Shown here piece after piece: positions 9,937-21,670 of a stretch of DNA of 64,000 nt. The DNA is from Promerops cafer (Eukaryota > Chordata > Aves > Passeriformes > Nectariniidae). The translations under genes and the position numbers were made by a program. Positions within the stretch are counted from its first letter, which is position 1; each line of letters opens with the position of its first letter. Below the pieces are notes generated by a model. That model searched no databases and was not told the origin of the DNA. It saw only the letters and a program-made list of their open reading frames with translations. The stretch is from contig VZSE01002883.1 of assembly GCA_013398275.1 (NCBI GenBank), forward strand, positions 453,249 through 517,248, given 5' to 3'.

Positions 9937-12900
9937 GTGAGGCTTTAAGTCCTTTAAAGATGAGGGTGTTTATTAGGGAGCCTTCACCAAGGTTTTATGT
10001 CTTGCCTGTAAAGAGGCACAGCTGTGGCCAAAACATTATCTCAAGTGGAACCAAATGTTGGCTCCATTTATTGGTATTTATAATGGATTCCTACATAGGC
10101 AGAGACCTTAATTTGCTCTTTTTTGGGCAAGGGGGGCAGTCATGGAATGCTGGGCTGGTCCCTCTAGCCTCCCTGAGCAATGCAGAATCTTTCAGGATGG
10201 GGCCTGGGCAGTGGCAGAGGGTTTGCTGATGGCTGGGACCCGCTGGATGGTGCTGTGGACAATCCATGACAGGGATGACAAGGGGGGACAGTATTTCTGA
10301 ACAGGGAGGTTTGGAGGGCTCGGAGGCATTAGGAGCACAATTCCAGAGCACATAGGGTTAGGGATTTGCCTTTTCCCCTGGGAGTGCAGCCAGCACAGAT
10401 CCTTAGGTTTAAATTTTGTGCCAAACCTTTGGGATTGCTTGGAGATTGGAGCTTAGAGAGTGAGAGCCTCACTGATCTTTGTCTGTCCCCTGGGCAGGCT
10501 GAGGCTGCCGTCAAGGTCATCAGCTCAGCCTGGGTCACAACCGTGTGTCAGTCCCCCTTGGGTGCAGAGTTTTCCACGGATGAGCTGCGAGGGTGCCCTG
10601 GGACAGGAACAGCTTGGGACATTCACTCCCCCAGCACCGCAGAGCAGCTCCGTGTGGGGACAAATCCCAGTGGGACGAGGACATGGCACTGGCTCTGCTC
10701 AGTCCCTGGTGACAGCCACCAGCTCCAGACAGCATCAGGACGTGCTGATCCCTTTGCTGTGCAGCAGTGCCAGCCCCGAGCCCAAGTTTGGTGTTAATAT
10801 GGAAATATGGATAAGAGCTTATGCTGTGACAATGATTTACTGCCTTGGTAACTGCACCTGATAACACAAATTTATCTTGGTCTCTCCATTTCAATTAGAT
10901 TTTTTCTAATGTGTGTTTTGAAATACAGATTCCCTCAGTCACAGGAATTTATGGCAACGGCTATGTGGCTGGGAGAATTCAAATCAAGACAGGAACCTCT
11001 TCTTTGCCTCATGCTCCAGTGTCTCCTTGTGTGTGTTACACCTGCTGTATAATGCCTGTTTCACAAACTCAGTCCAAAATATGGGAAAAGAGGAGGCAGG
11101 CACAGGCAGCATCACCGGGATTTGGTGAGCATCATTCCCAAATGACCTGCTGGAATTTGGCCACAGCAGTTGGATATCTCAAGGTTTGCATTCTGCATGG
11201 GGATATTTGCTCGTGGCCCAATGGGGAGGAATTTTCAGGAGGTGCTGAGGTGCCAGAGCTCTGCTTCCCACTCTGCCAGAGGGACTGGAAGCTGGCAGCC
11301 ACTCAGAGAGCAAGGCTTATCTCTCCTCCTTTTGAGACAGCTTGGAAAAGACTCAGCCAGTGCATCCGTGGAAAATACACATTGCACAAGGGCTCTCCCT
11401 GTGCTTCCAGCACTGCTCCTGGGAGGAAGCACTAACAGGTTGTTCCCTCACGGAGGAGGAAGCAGCAGGAATCTGAGTTGCAGCACTTTGCCTTCCCAGA
11501 AGGATTTGTCCCCAGAACAGGGGACAATCCCCGCCATGGGCTCTTGGTGCCTTCCCTCTGCTGTCACCAGGCAGGTCCCAAGCACTGTGAGAAGCAGCAC
11601 TTAACCTCTAATCAATGTTCTGGGCAGGAACCCACCCCAGGCAGCTGCAGCAGCCACAGATCCACTCCTGCCACCAGCAGGGACCAAGAAACTTCTCAGC
11701 TTCCCTGGAGCTCATCCCAGTGGCTGCGATGCTGGACATAAGAGAGCAGATCTGACCTTGGAGTTAGAGCAAATGCCAGGGCTGCACTTGCCATTTGCAT
11801 TGGTCCATAAATAAAAAAAGTTGGAATTTCCCTAGGACACGTCATTAGTCCAGCTGCTCACACTTAGCAGCTGATAGCCGCTATCACTCTTAGTCACCCT
11901 CCAAATTCCACCTAGAGGAATGGGGGGGCCATTATTGCTCTGAGGCTGCTGCTGCCCTCACAGTCCTGCTGCTGCTCTTTTCCCTGGCTGGGAAGAGGAG
12001 CAGCTCTTCCCAATGCTCTGGGAAGGGCAGGTACATGGGAGCAGATGTCAGGAACTGGCAGGGCTGCTTGTCTGGAACCAGATATCCCACCACAGCTTCC
12101 ACTGAGGGGTGGACAGATGTCTTCCAGCAGATGGAAGGCAGATCTTTCCTTCTCCAAACCCAAATGCATCTCCATCACTCATGTGTGGATCCCACACCTT
12201 TTATCTGGCACTGTGGCCCAGCGGTGTTCAATAAAGACTTTGCCGGGCTTCTGTTATCCCTGGGATTTCTTTCTCCTGGGAGCTGGTCTGTCTCCTGGAT
12301 GTGGCCACTGGAAATCCTGCAGAGGTGCTCTGGGACTCAGCAGCAAATCCTGGGAGACTCCTGGCCAGCTTTCATCAGTGGTGAGGCACAGGTCATCCTA
12401 AGATGAGGAGTCTTTTGGAGTCTTGAGCCTCCCAGGAGTGCAGAAAATGAGAACCAGATTCCCACAGCCTTTCTCACATTGTCCTGTCTCAGTGTGGAGC
12501 TGGTTTCTCTCCCTGAAGAGAATGGGGCTGACACTACCCCAGCTTCAATACCAAACTCTGCACAGCACCACAAAATCCAGTGTTGTTCCAGCAGGTCATT
12601 CCTGGAGCCAGGATGTGGGGAGGTGGACACCACAGAGTTGGGATCTCCTGCAGTCCCTGAGCTTCACATCCTCGGATCTTCTGAAGTGTTCAAAAATGAG
12701 ACAGGGTGGCACTTGCTGATATGGTCTCATGGGCATGGGGATATTCAGTTGCAGGCTGGATTTGATGACTTGGATCAAATTGCAGTTTGGATTTTCCCAG
12801 TTTCAATGGTTCCCTGATTCTGTGATTCCCTGCCTTCCAAGGGCTGTCAGAGCAGGCAGCATTTAGAGAAGTCTGGATTTATGAAAGGCCACAGTTTATT

Positions 12901-13377
12901 TTCTTTGAAAGTTTCCCAACAAGCAGAGCTGAGGAGGGATCACCTCCTTCTGCACAGGTCTAGTATGTCCCTGGAATGTCAGATGTTCTTCCAGATACTG
13001 GAGATTAAAAAGGCAGTGCTCCCCAGGCAATGCGATATTCCAAATTCTGTTCAGGAGAGCTCTGATGGACGTCAGAAAAAAACAGGAGGTATCATTTCCT
13101 TGTCTGTAAAACCCAGAGTAAATGGGCTGGAACCCAGGAGCAGAGGGAAAGTGGAGAGCCACTAAAAGCTGTTCCAGTTGTTTTTCCTCCCAGTACAGGA
13201 AAAATGGGGTCATTATAGAAAAATACTGTGTTCCTGCTTAAAAATCCTGCCTTTCCTTAATCTGGACCTGTCACATCTCTGATAGTTACCTGTAGCAGTG
13301 GGAGTGATCCCTGTGCAGATTAAGATCTGTTCATTGCCTGGGAATGTTTGGATGGATGGAATTATACAAAATGAAGA

Positions 13378-13406
13378 CATCACCACCACCATCATCATCA
13401 TCATCA
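13378..13406. repeat. CAC/ATC trinucleotide microsatellite
   Basis: CATCACCACCACCATCATC-type units run for about 29 bp. On the minus strand they encode runs of Met, Val and Asp in chance frames. A short GGAT tract (GGATGGATGG) lies about 25 bp to the left. Confidence 0.9.
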
Positions 13407-14591
13407 CTGCTATTCCTGCTGCTGGCAGCTCCATCATTCTGTAAAAATAACCCCCTCTCCAAGAGTGAGTGAGGAGCCCCAGGTGTAAATTCCCAGTGTT
13501 TCCAGGAGCTGCTGAGTTCTGTCAGTGCTCGGTGAGCCCCAGTTCCACCCAGCTGAGCAGTGGCAATAAAGGAGCCACAACCAGCTGCCCTTGCCATGCA
13601 GGATTCATTCCAAGCGTGCCTGTGCAAATATTTATTATTTGCACAAAGGTACAGAGAGGAACTTTTGCTCTTTGAGGATCGAGAGGCTGGGAAGGCTCTC
13701 TGTGCACAGACCCAGCCTGGGATACTCTCTGTCCTCCACTGCCTGGAGGGACTGAAGGATCTGCTGGGAAAGGACAGATCCTGGGCTGTCATTCCCACTC
13801 CAGGGATATTTGCTTTGTTTTATGCCATGGATTTTGTGACATGCTTGTTATCCAGTTTAGAAACAGTCAGAATTTTTTCTTCTAAGCACTCCTAAGCCAT
13901 GGAGTCACAATGGGGAAATTTCTCCTTCTCCCTCCTCTAGTTATGGTGACTTTGTCACTCCATGCTCACCTGCCTTGGAGACTGAGCCATGATCCCTCTC
14001 TTTCCCAGCAGCTTCCTCCAAAATTCATCCATGTCTGGGCATTCTCAGGGAGGCAGAACACACAGCTCAGTCTGAGGGAGGCCCTAAATCTGCATCTCCC
14101 CTTCCCCAGCCAAGACACACAGGAACTGTGGGTGCTCTTCCTCTTCACTCAGTTTGGATAGAAAATTCCTTTGAGGGAGATGAAGGAATACAGGCAGGAA
14201 GTGGCCACGGAGTTGGCCAGCCCCAAAATCTCTTTGGACATTCCTGGGATGCTCCTGGTCCCTAAACTCCACTCGAATTCCCCTGAGGGCAGCTCCAGAG
14301 GCTGATGGGATAATTTGAAGGAAAACCCTATGCTGTGATTCAGGACTAAGGTCACAGGGAGAGGGTTTGTGGTGCTCCCCCATCACACATGGGGGTGGTA
14401 CCAGAAAAACACAGGACCTCAGCTTGCCTGCAATGGGAATTGTGGGGACACCACAGAGAGAAAGAGCAATTTGAATATAAATCCCACCTGACAGCCAATA
14501 AATCCAGATTATGTTCTTTCTTTCCCTTCTCAGTCAGGAAAAAAAAGTGCTGAAACTGGTCTAACAGAATACAAGAGTCTTTATAGTAGGG

Positions 14592-14608
14592 AAAAAAAAA
14601 AAAAAAAA
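14592..14608. repeat. A17 homopolymer run
   Basis: Seventeen consecutive A preceded by GTAGGG and followed by GGAAAAGG. No AATAAA precedes it at a typical distance, so it is not convincing as a retrocopy tail. Confidence 0.9.
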
Positions 14609-15284
14609 GGAAAAGGTTTAGGGTGAGATTGGGGGAAAAATGCAGCTTTAAATTCTGAAAAAATCCCTTTAGCTGACTTTAAACAGGTCAGAGTTTCCAG
14701 CTGTAATGAGATTGGAAGTTTAGCATCCTCCCAGCTCTGTGCCCTGGTTTTGGGGTGCTCTTCCAGGGGATGGCAGCAGGTGGGAGACACGACTTCCTCA
14801 GGAACAGGTACAGTGCTGACAGACCCATTCTTAAGCGTTGTGCTGTACCTTGTCTTTCCTTCTATCCCATAATGACACTGTGTGGGGAAAGGAAGAGGGG
14901 GGTTTGTTTGTGTCTAAATCCCATCCTCCAGGAATGGGAGCAGGGCTCCACTTATCCTTCAGGGCAGAGATGGTGCAGTAGAATTCCTGGTTAATAGATC
15001 TGGTTCAATTATTCTCTGGGAAGAACCATTCCCTATTTCCATCTGGTGTGACAATCCCTGTGGGAATGGGCTATGGACAGTCATCAAAGGCCCCCTTAAC
15101 TCCATAAACATCACAAAACTTCTTTAAATCGCTCATTCAGGCTTTTCTGCTGGATGCCAGTGCCCTCTGGATCCGTCCCTGCTCCGATGCATCCCTGTGT
15201 CTCTCTGGGTATGAGCACAGGGCGGGTCAGGATTAGGAGAGGTGGCTGTGAGCAATGGGAAGCTCCCAGAGATTTTTGGTAGCA

Positions 15285-15628
15285 TCAGGAGGCTCAGGGG
15301 GAACCTTCTGGCTCTGCACATCTCCCTGACAGGAGGGGGCAGCTGGGGGTGGTTGGGCTCTGCTCCCAGGGAACAGGGACAGGATAAGGGGAAATGGCCT
15401 CAAGATGTGCCAGAGGAGGCTCAGGTTGGACATCAGGAGGAATTTCTTCATGGAAAGGGTGGTCAGGCCTTGGAAGGGGCTGCCCAGAGAGGTTTGGAGT
15501 CCCCATCCCTGCAGGTGTCCAAGGAACAAGTGGACATGTCTGGGTGACAAGCTGGGCATTGGTCACAGGTGGGACTCCATTATGCTGGAGGTATTTTCCA
15601 GCCTTAACCATTCCATGATTCCATGATC
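15285..15628 (+). repeat. CR1 LINE 3' region, about 345 bp (forward)
   Basis: It runs from CAGGAGGCTCAGGGGGAACC through CCCTGACAGGAGGGGGCAGC, GAACAGGGACAGGATAAGG and GGGGCTGCCCAGAGAGGTTT to a well preserved tail, CCATTCCATGATTCCATGAT. It is 5'-truncated. It carries a CTCF-like core at 15329-15342, at the same element position as in the copies at 5437 and 38752. Confidence 0.9.
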
Positions 15629-17740
15629 TGCAGGAAAGCTTCATTTACTCCCTTTCATGCCTCCTTTTTACCCTTCCTGGGGTAAAAGGCTGCCTCTTCT
15701 TATCCCTGTTGAAAGCACTTTGTCTTTTCCCAGCAAGCAGAAGCAGCTGGAGTTTCTGTTTTCATGGCAGCAGGAGCCGTGCTGCTAAACAAACACGGAG
15801 AAAGCCAAAACTTCCTGCCACTTCACATGTTTGTGTTTTGAAAACCAAGCTATTTATTTAGACAAACTGGAAAATATAACCACAAATAACCCCTAAAGTG
15901 TGCTGCTCACTCGCAGTGAGTTAACTGAAACCAGAAGAGGGAGAATTTGTTTATCCGCAGATTTTCCTTCCCTCTCCAGGAAAAATCTTTCCCCTTTCCA
16001 GCCCCTTGGGTTTGTCCCATTGTAGCACCCAGTGCTGCTCCAGGAGCTGGGAGGAGCTGCAGGAGGGGGAGCACAGGAATTTAGTGACTTGCATGGATCA
16101 AAGATCTATGGAAATACCATCCCTGGAGTGGGTGGTCCAGCTTTGTGCACCCGGAGAAGGCACCGAATGAAACCTCAGCCCCAAAACTCCATGTTTGACC
16201 TTGGAAAGCGAAGGCATTAATGCACAGCTCTGTGTGCCCTGTCCTGCTCCTCATCCTCTGGATGCTGCAGGACAACATCATCACGTTGGCAAAGTCAGAG
16301 GGAATGGCTCAGGACAGGCTCCTTGCCCGCGGCTCTGGCGGAGGAACTTTATCTCCAGATTGTGCTCCACCGGCAGAACGGGAGGGGGAAGGGAAGGGAC
16401 GGGCTCCTACCTGACACGAGAGACAATGACCTGCTCCAGGGGAATATTAAAGAGCTCAGGGAATGCAAAGGCTCCATTTCCAAGCCCTGCTCCTGGGTTT
16501 GGAAGGCAGCCTGGAAAGGTGTGTGCACCCCTGGGCTGGTACCTGCACTGTTGCCACGGCAACGAGCAGAGGGGATGGAGCTGCTGCCATCATTCTCCTC
16601 TGCACTTCCTCCTCCCTCCCAAAAGTCACCTCTCCTGTAATTAGAAATGGCACCCCTCCATCCCCTGGGAGTGCCTTTCCTTCCCCAGCTGCACCTCTGC
16701 CTCTGGTTCAGAGAGGGAAATGTGTGACTCGGAGATGGGGAGGTGATGGAGAGTGGAAAACTGGGCTGTGCTCAGGGCCCAGACTGGACCGAGAGCTTTT
16801 CCTTCCTCCTATGCACTGCTGAATTAATCTTGGACTAATTTAGGCTGGTGTGGATGCTCTGGGGCACAGAGCTGCTCAGAGCTGCAGTCCATGGATGAAG
16901 GCAGCCCATGGCACAGCTCAGGGGATCCTGAGGATCAGTCTGGCTTGCCTTGGAGCTTGGACTGGGTGAGGAATAGGATTTGGGGGTTGCAAAACACCTC
17001 ACAGCTTTGGCATTTCCTCTGTGTTGGATTACCAGGGCTTGAAAAAGCTTTCACATAAAACAGGAGGTGGAAAAGCACCTCGGGGAAGGCCCTGCCTGGA
17101 GAAGCCATGTGGAGGCACCAGTTGATTGTTTAACTTGGAACCAGGCTTAGGTGCAAAGGATCCAACATCAGTGCTGTGCCTTTCATCCCATGGGTCAGGA
17201 GCTTTCCTCATCCTCCTCCCCCTGTCCCCCCACATTCAGTTGTGTGGAGAAGGCAGACGAGGCTGAGAGACGTGGCTGCATCTTCCCATGCCTCAGGCTG
17301 GGATTCAGCAGGGGCTGGAGTCTGACTTTCCCATCATCCCGCCAGCATTCCCCAGTCTGCCTCTCCCTCATCTTTGTCACATGGGCTTTGGGAAATCTGC
17401 ATATTGAAATGAGGAGTTTCTGTAGCAAATCTACATTTTCAGGCCAAAGTTAAAAAATTCCCTCTCTCCAGAGCCTGAGGTACTCCTCCCCCATCCCCCT
17501 GAGCAGCCCCGGCAAACCTGTCACTGCTCCAGGAAGGGTCTCTGTGACAGTTTCCACAGCTGTCCTGCACACCAGCACAGAGCCTCCTCCTGCTGTATCC
17601 AGGGATTCCAGGGCCAAGGGAAGCATCTCAGGTGGACCTTAGGGCTCTTATTCCCCACACCAGGGATTGGGATGGATTTTCCTTCAGCTTGGTGCTCAAC
17701 CACTCGTTTAATTCAACGCATGTGCTGTGCTCGTACCAGG
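15629..17740. other. Unique noncoding sequence with an RFX-type palindrome
   Basis: About 2.1 kb with no recognised exon. The stretch 15830-15960 is AT-rich and unique, with TAACCACAAATAACC (RUNX-like core AACCACA). The perfect X-box at 16550-16563 is listed separately. Frames up to 149 codons around 16195-16644 look like chance. Confidence 0.5.
16550..16563. promoter_or_regulatory. Perfect RFX-type X-box palindrome
   Basis: GTTGCCACGGCAAC is two perfect 6-bp inverted half sites around a 2-bp spacer, matching the RFX-family consensus GTTGCC(N2)GGCAAC. RFX factors bind such X-boxes at ciliary and MHC class II genes. Whether this site is bound is unknown: no nearby promoter or exon is visible, and a site this long could still arise by chance. 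Confidence 0.5.
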
Positions 17741-17980
17741 GCCTGTGCTGGAAGTGAGCTCCACGTGCTGGAAGTGAGCTCCTCGTGCTGGAAGTGAACT
17801 CCACGTGCTAGAATTGAACTCCTCATGCTGGAAGTGAGCTCCTCGTGCTGGAAGTGAGCTCCACATGCTGGAAGTGAGCTCCACGTGCTGGAAGTGAGCT
17901 CCACATGCTGGAAGTTAGCTCCACGTGCTGGAAGTGAGCTCCACGTGCTGGAAGTGAGCTACTCGTGCTGGAAGTTAACT
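17741..17980. repeat. Minisatellite: 12 copies of a 20-bp unit
   Basis: The unit is close to CCACGTGCTGGAAGTGAGCT, exactly 20 bp, repeated 12 times without indels. Variation is limited to the first four bases (mostly CCAC or CCTC) and a few point changes. Five copies carry the E-box CACGTG and seven contain GAGCTC. The array is open on the minus strand for 63 codons by chance. Confidence 0.95.
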
Positions 17981-18085
17981 GGGACTTTATGAGGCTGCAG
18001 ACCCGGGAATGTCCCTGCTCTTGGATGTCCTCATGTTTGCCAAGAACATTTGCTTGTGTAGGTGATTACAGGAACACCTCAGTGC

Positions 18086-18130
18086 AGATGAACCCAGCCG
18101 TTCTCCTGCCAGCAAATGTTCTCCCAGAGT
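18086..18130. repeat. Duplicated non-CR1 flank, copy A
   Basis: These 45 bp (AGATGAACCCAGCCGTTCTC to CCAGAGTTA) recur with two differences at 19842-19886. In each case they lie immediately beside the 3' end of a reversed CR1 copy. They do not resemble the CR1 terminal sequence. Confidence 0.9.
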
Positions 18131-18447
18131 TATCACAGAATCATGGAATGAGGTGGAAGGGACCTTAAAAATCACCTAGTTCCTCCCCCTGTCATGGGCA
18201 GGGACACCTCCCACTAGCCCAGGTTGCTCCAAACCCCATCCAACCTGGCCCTGGACACTTCCAGGGATCCAGGGGCAGCCACAGCTTCTCTGGGCCAGGG
18301 CCTTACCTCCCTCACAGGGAAGGATTTCTTCCCAATATCTATTTAAATGTACTGTCTTGCAGTTCTCCCTTGAAGCCATTCCCCCTTGTCCCGTCACTAC
18401 AATTCCTTGTAAACCACTCCTCTCCAGAGGCCCCTTTCTGGCACTGA
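18131..18447 (-). repeat. CR1 LINE 3' region, about 315 bp (reverse)
   Basis: It starts with TCACAGAATCATGGAATGAG, then carries CCCTGTCATGGGCAGGGAC, CTTCCAGGGATCCAGGGGC and AAGCCATTCCCCCTTGTCCC, and ends near TTTCTGGCACTGAA. Its 3' end is preceded by the 45-bp flank shared with the copy at 19887, which points to a common source. Confidence 0.9.
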
Positions 18448-19841
18448 ATCCCCGTGGTGTTGTTCCCACTTATCCCATCTTTTCCCCTGGGTACCGTGTG
18501 GCCCGTAAGCCCCACAGATCTTTGCTCTTCCTCCATCTCCAGCATTTTCCTTCCTTAAATATCATCCCAGTAGGAATCAGCCCATCCCTGGCTCATGGCA
18601 GAGCACCCAGGCTGCAGGGAGCCGGTGGGGCGGGCAGAGCGTGGCTCCATCTGCTCCGTGCCCCCCATGCCCTCCATCCAAGGCTTTAAAGGCTGTCACT
18701 ACCAGCAGTGTTCCTCTCTTTCCTCTGCCCAGGCAGAGCAGGAAGCCAAGGGGAAGGTCTGAAGTTTTCCTGCTTGGCTGGGCAGCGTGCAACAGATGTT
18801 AAAGGAGCTCTGGGAGAGAAAACCAGCTGCTGCGGGTTGATATCCTCAGAATTTCTGGAGCTTGCTTGGTCAAACAGCTCAATGAACAGAGTAAAAAGAT
18901 CTTCCTTGTCTCCCTCCATCTTTTTCCCTGTTTAAATCAATGCCCTGCCCTTCCCACACATATTGGCACAACAGCCCTGCCTTTCACCTTTCCCAGGAGC
19001 TGCAATCACTCTCCTGTGATTTTCCCTCCAGCCTCTGGGCTATTCATGCTCTTGCCTGACCTTCAGCAGGATTAGCAAGGGGAAAGTGCCTGGACCTCCA
19101 GGGTCAGCCAGAGGCACTGGAACTGCAGAAACTTGGAGCTGGAAAAGCTGTTTGCACCTCCCCCAGGGATGATAGTGGCCATTACAGGGCTGGATTGGCT
19201 CTAATTGCAATCCCAACAAAGTGATATGGAAATAATGCCACAAACCACTGGGAAAGGGCCAGAAATAATGACAGTGCACAGAAAGGCTGTGCTGGGTGGA
19301 GGGGAACCTGTGGGAAAACAGGGCATGGGGTGGAGGAGGAACCAAGGCATTATCTGGGCTTTTGAAGCTTTGTGGATAATGATTCCTTGATTTTTCACAG
19401 CCTTCCTCCTTCCATGGCACTTCCCTCCCCTACACTCAGCTCCAGGAGTTGCTCTCAGCCTCCAGAGCAAAGCAAAGTCAACCCTTCACCTCAGAGTCTT
19501 CATCAGGTTACTCCAAGGATAATTTTGTGCAGCTCCTTTTGGCTGGAGTTTAATAGGTTATTTTGTCACGAGGTTTGATGCTTTTTGGATGTCCATCCAC
19601 GTTTCTGCTGGACTGCATCCAATGTCATCACCTTTTCAGGCTGCTTGGACTGAAAGGCACTGTGAGTTTAGGGATGAAAGAGCCTTTTCTGGGAAAGAAG
19701 AGCCTGCCCTTAGGGTTTGGACAGGAAAGGCAGTGCCCATATCAGAGAGGTGCCAGGGGAAAGGGGCAGTGTGGGGGTCATCCAGACCCTCAGGAACTGG
19801 GTGTGACTCCTGTGCAGCAATGCTTTGGAAGGGTTCTATAA
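18448..19841. other. Unique noncoding sequence between the two related CR1 copies
   Basis: About 1.4 kb with no recognised gene. GC-rich around 18600-18680 (CGGTGGGGCGGGCAGAGCG), which includes a GGGCGG Sp1-like core. The remainder is unremarkable. Confidence 0.5.
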
Positions 19842-19886
19842 AGATGAACCCAACCGTTTTCCTGCCAGCAAATGTTCTCCCAGAGT
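19842..19886. repeat. Duplicated non-CR1 flank, copy B
   Basis: AGATGAACCCAACCGTTTTC to CCAGAGTTA, matching 18086-18130 at all but two positions. Similarity continues without a break into the adjoining CR1 copy but stops abruptly to the left of AGATG. Confidence 0.9.
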
Positions 19887-20008
19887 TATCACAGAATCAT
19901 GGAATGAGGTGGAAGGGACCTTATAATTCACCTTGTTCCTCCCCCTGCCACGGGCAGGGACATCTTCCACTAGCCCAGGCTGCTCCAAACCCCCTCCAAC
20001 CTGGCCTT
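19887..20008 (-). repeat. CR1 LINE 3' end fragment (reverse), sibling of the copy at 18131
   Basis: TCACAGAATCATGGAATGAG, CCCTGCCACGGGCAGGGAC and GCTGCTCCAAACCCCCTCC follow the CR1 at 18131 closely, including its shared variants. This copy stops at CAACCTGGCCTTG, about 200 bp earlier than its sibling. Confidence 0.88.
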
Positions 20009-21518
20009 GTCCTTTAGAGAGGACAGAAAGCAGGGGAATTGCTGGAAAGAGAAGAGGGAAATGCAGATTTGGACACCATATGGTTCAGTCCAGGATCAGG
20101 ATGGGGTTTTCTGTTTATTGTCTCCTCAGCAAGGCAAGGCTGAGGCAGCCCTGAGAGAGAACTTGAGCTATTTTGGACTTTATGGGGTGTGATGGGAGAC
20201 AGACTTGGCTCCATTTCCAAAACCCAGCCTCCCTCCCAGCCAGCCCCAGTGAGACCAGTACCTCCCAGTGATGAGCTTCCAAAAGTCACACACTCATGGC
20301 TGGTCTCTTCTCTCAATCCAAATATTAACTTTTTGAGGGGGAGGAATCCTCTGTTGGTCCTCGCAGTGCTGAGCTTCAGAGAGTCCCATATTCAGCATTG
20401 TCTCGGTGCAAATCAGAACTTCTGGGAGGCAGGAATCCCCTCCCGATCCTTCCAGCTGCTTTTAAGCAAAGCCCAGCCTCTGAGTGGCAGAAACACCTTT
20501 CTCCCATGCATTTGGCCGGGATTCCTGTCACTCCCAGACACCCATTTATGAACAACAGCCCAGAGAAAAGAGGGAAATCATCTGCGATCTGTTGGAAGGT
20601 AAATACCGCTCCCTCCATTGCCCCTGACAGCCCGTGCCACAGCTGAGTTCCCCCCAGGAGCTCCCTGCCATTAATCACCTTCAGAAGGGATTGTTCCACC
20701 TCACAGTGTTTGCTGTGGCAGAAGGTTAGGCTGGAAAAATGCTGCCAGTCCCACACGCTCCTCATTCGGGAGAACGCGACGCTGGAGCAGAGCCAGCACT
20801 CCCTTCTCTGCCTTGCTTCCAGCTGCTGGGAACAGTCAAACGGGGTTGTTTTGCTGTGGTTTTTATTTCTCCTTCACCTCCTCTCATCCCTCACCTTTTT
20901 TCCCTTCTTTTAAGGCCTCTGAGGAAGGGTGAGGAGGAGTCCCTTATCCCCGGCAGTGCCACCTGTGGGGCCACCCAGCACCGTCAGAGCATGGGGATTA
21001 CAAACTCTGCACACAGCTAATAGGGAAAGGAGGAGAGAGGATTAGGACTTTTTTCCTTTGGAAAGGGATATGGATTATCTGGGCCAATAGCCGTGGCTGT
21101 GGCATGCCTGTTTTCTCACCACAGATTCGCAGGGAACACTGGAGTCTCCAGGTGCAGTTTGTGAGAACCTGCTGCACACAGTGGGCGGTCCTGCCCTCCC
21201 TTCCTGGGGCTCCAGAGCAGCCCTTCACTGATTTGTTGTCCCCTCTCAATTTATTATTGATCCTGAAAAGCTTCTTTGTGCATTTGTCCTTACTGGAAGC
21301 TGAATTTTCCCTCCTCCCTCATTCCCTCTCTGTACCAGCCTCTTCCTAGGAACATGCCCAGTGTTCCCACTGCCCCGTTCCCATGTCTGCTTTTCTAGCC
21401 AGGGTTCTGCCTTGCCTTCCTCCCCAGAGCGGCCAGCAAAAGATCGAGGAGAGGTCCTGAAGGTCGTGTAGACCCCACTAGCACCTCCCTTTATTTAAAA
21501 ACAGATCATTTGCATTCG
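20009..21518. other. Unique noncoding sequence
   Basis: No gene is recognised. Around 20860-20920 there is a pyrimidine-rich stretch (TTTATTTCTCCTTCACCTCC and following). Frames on both strands up to about 129 codons lack any recognisable domain. Confidence 0.5.
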
Positions 21519-21670
21519 TGTTGGAAGGGGCCTTAAAACTCATCCAGTTCCATCCATGGGCAGGGACTCCTTCCAGTAGCCCAGGTTGCTCCAAGCCCTG
21601 TCCACCCTGGCCTTGGACACTTCCAGGGATCCAGGGGCAGCCACAGCTTCTCTGGGCACCCTGTGCCAGG
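21519..21670 (-). repeat. CR1 LINE 3' end fragment (reverse)
   Basis: GTTGGAAGGGGCCTTAAAAC, CCATCCATGGGCAGGGACTCC, TTGCTCCAAGCCCTGTCCAC and CAGCTTCTCTGGGCACCCTG identify the dominant subfamily. The terminal ATTCTATGAT repeat is missing on the left, so the 3' end is damaged. Confidence 0.88.

Larger units (their letters stand above)
9179..15284. other. 6.1 kb CR1-free unique noncoding block
   Basis: This is one of the longest stretches without a CR1 insertion. It contains a T18 run, a CAC/ATC trinucleotide tract and an A17 run, listed separately. AT-rich parts occur at 9640-9760, 9880-9980 and 10790-10930. No exon is recognisable; frames up to 174 codons (10911-11435) have no family resemblance. 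The lack of insertions may reflect constraint or chance. Confidence 0.5.

Noticed and set aside
9919..10100. Processed pseudogene on the minus strand with a poly-A (T18 run) and reverse AATAAA at about 9969
   Set aside because: No coding or known mRNA sequence is recognisable next to it, the signal is slightly too far from the run, and CR1 machinery rarely makes poly-A retrocopies in birds.
10350..10370. Telomere-like GGTTAGGG
   Set aside because: A single short occurrence with no tandem repetition.
17965..20017. Two frames sharing a similar peptide around Met-Asn-Pro and Leu-Pro-Ala-Asn-Val-Leu-Pro
   Set aside because: The similarity comes from the duplicated 45-bp flank plus CR1 3' ends, not from a conserved gene.
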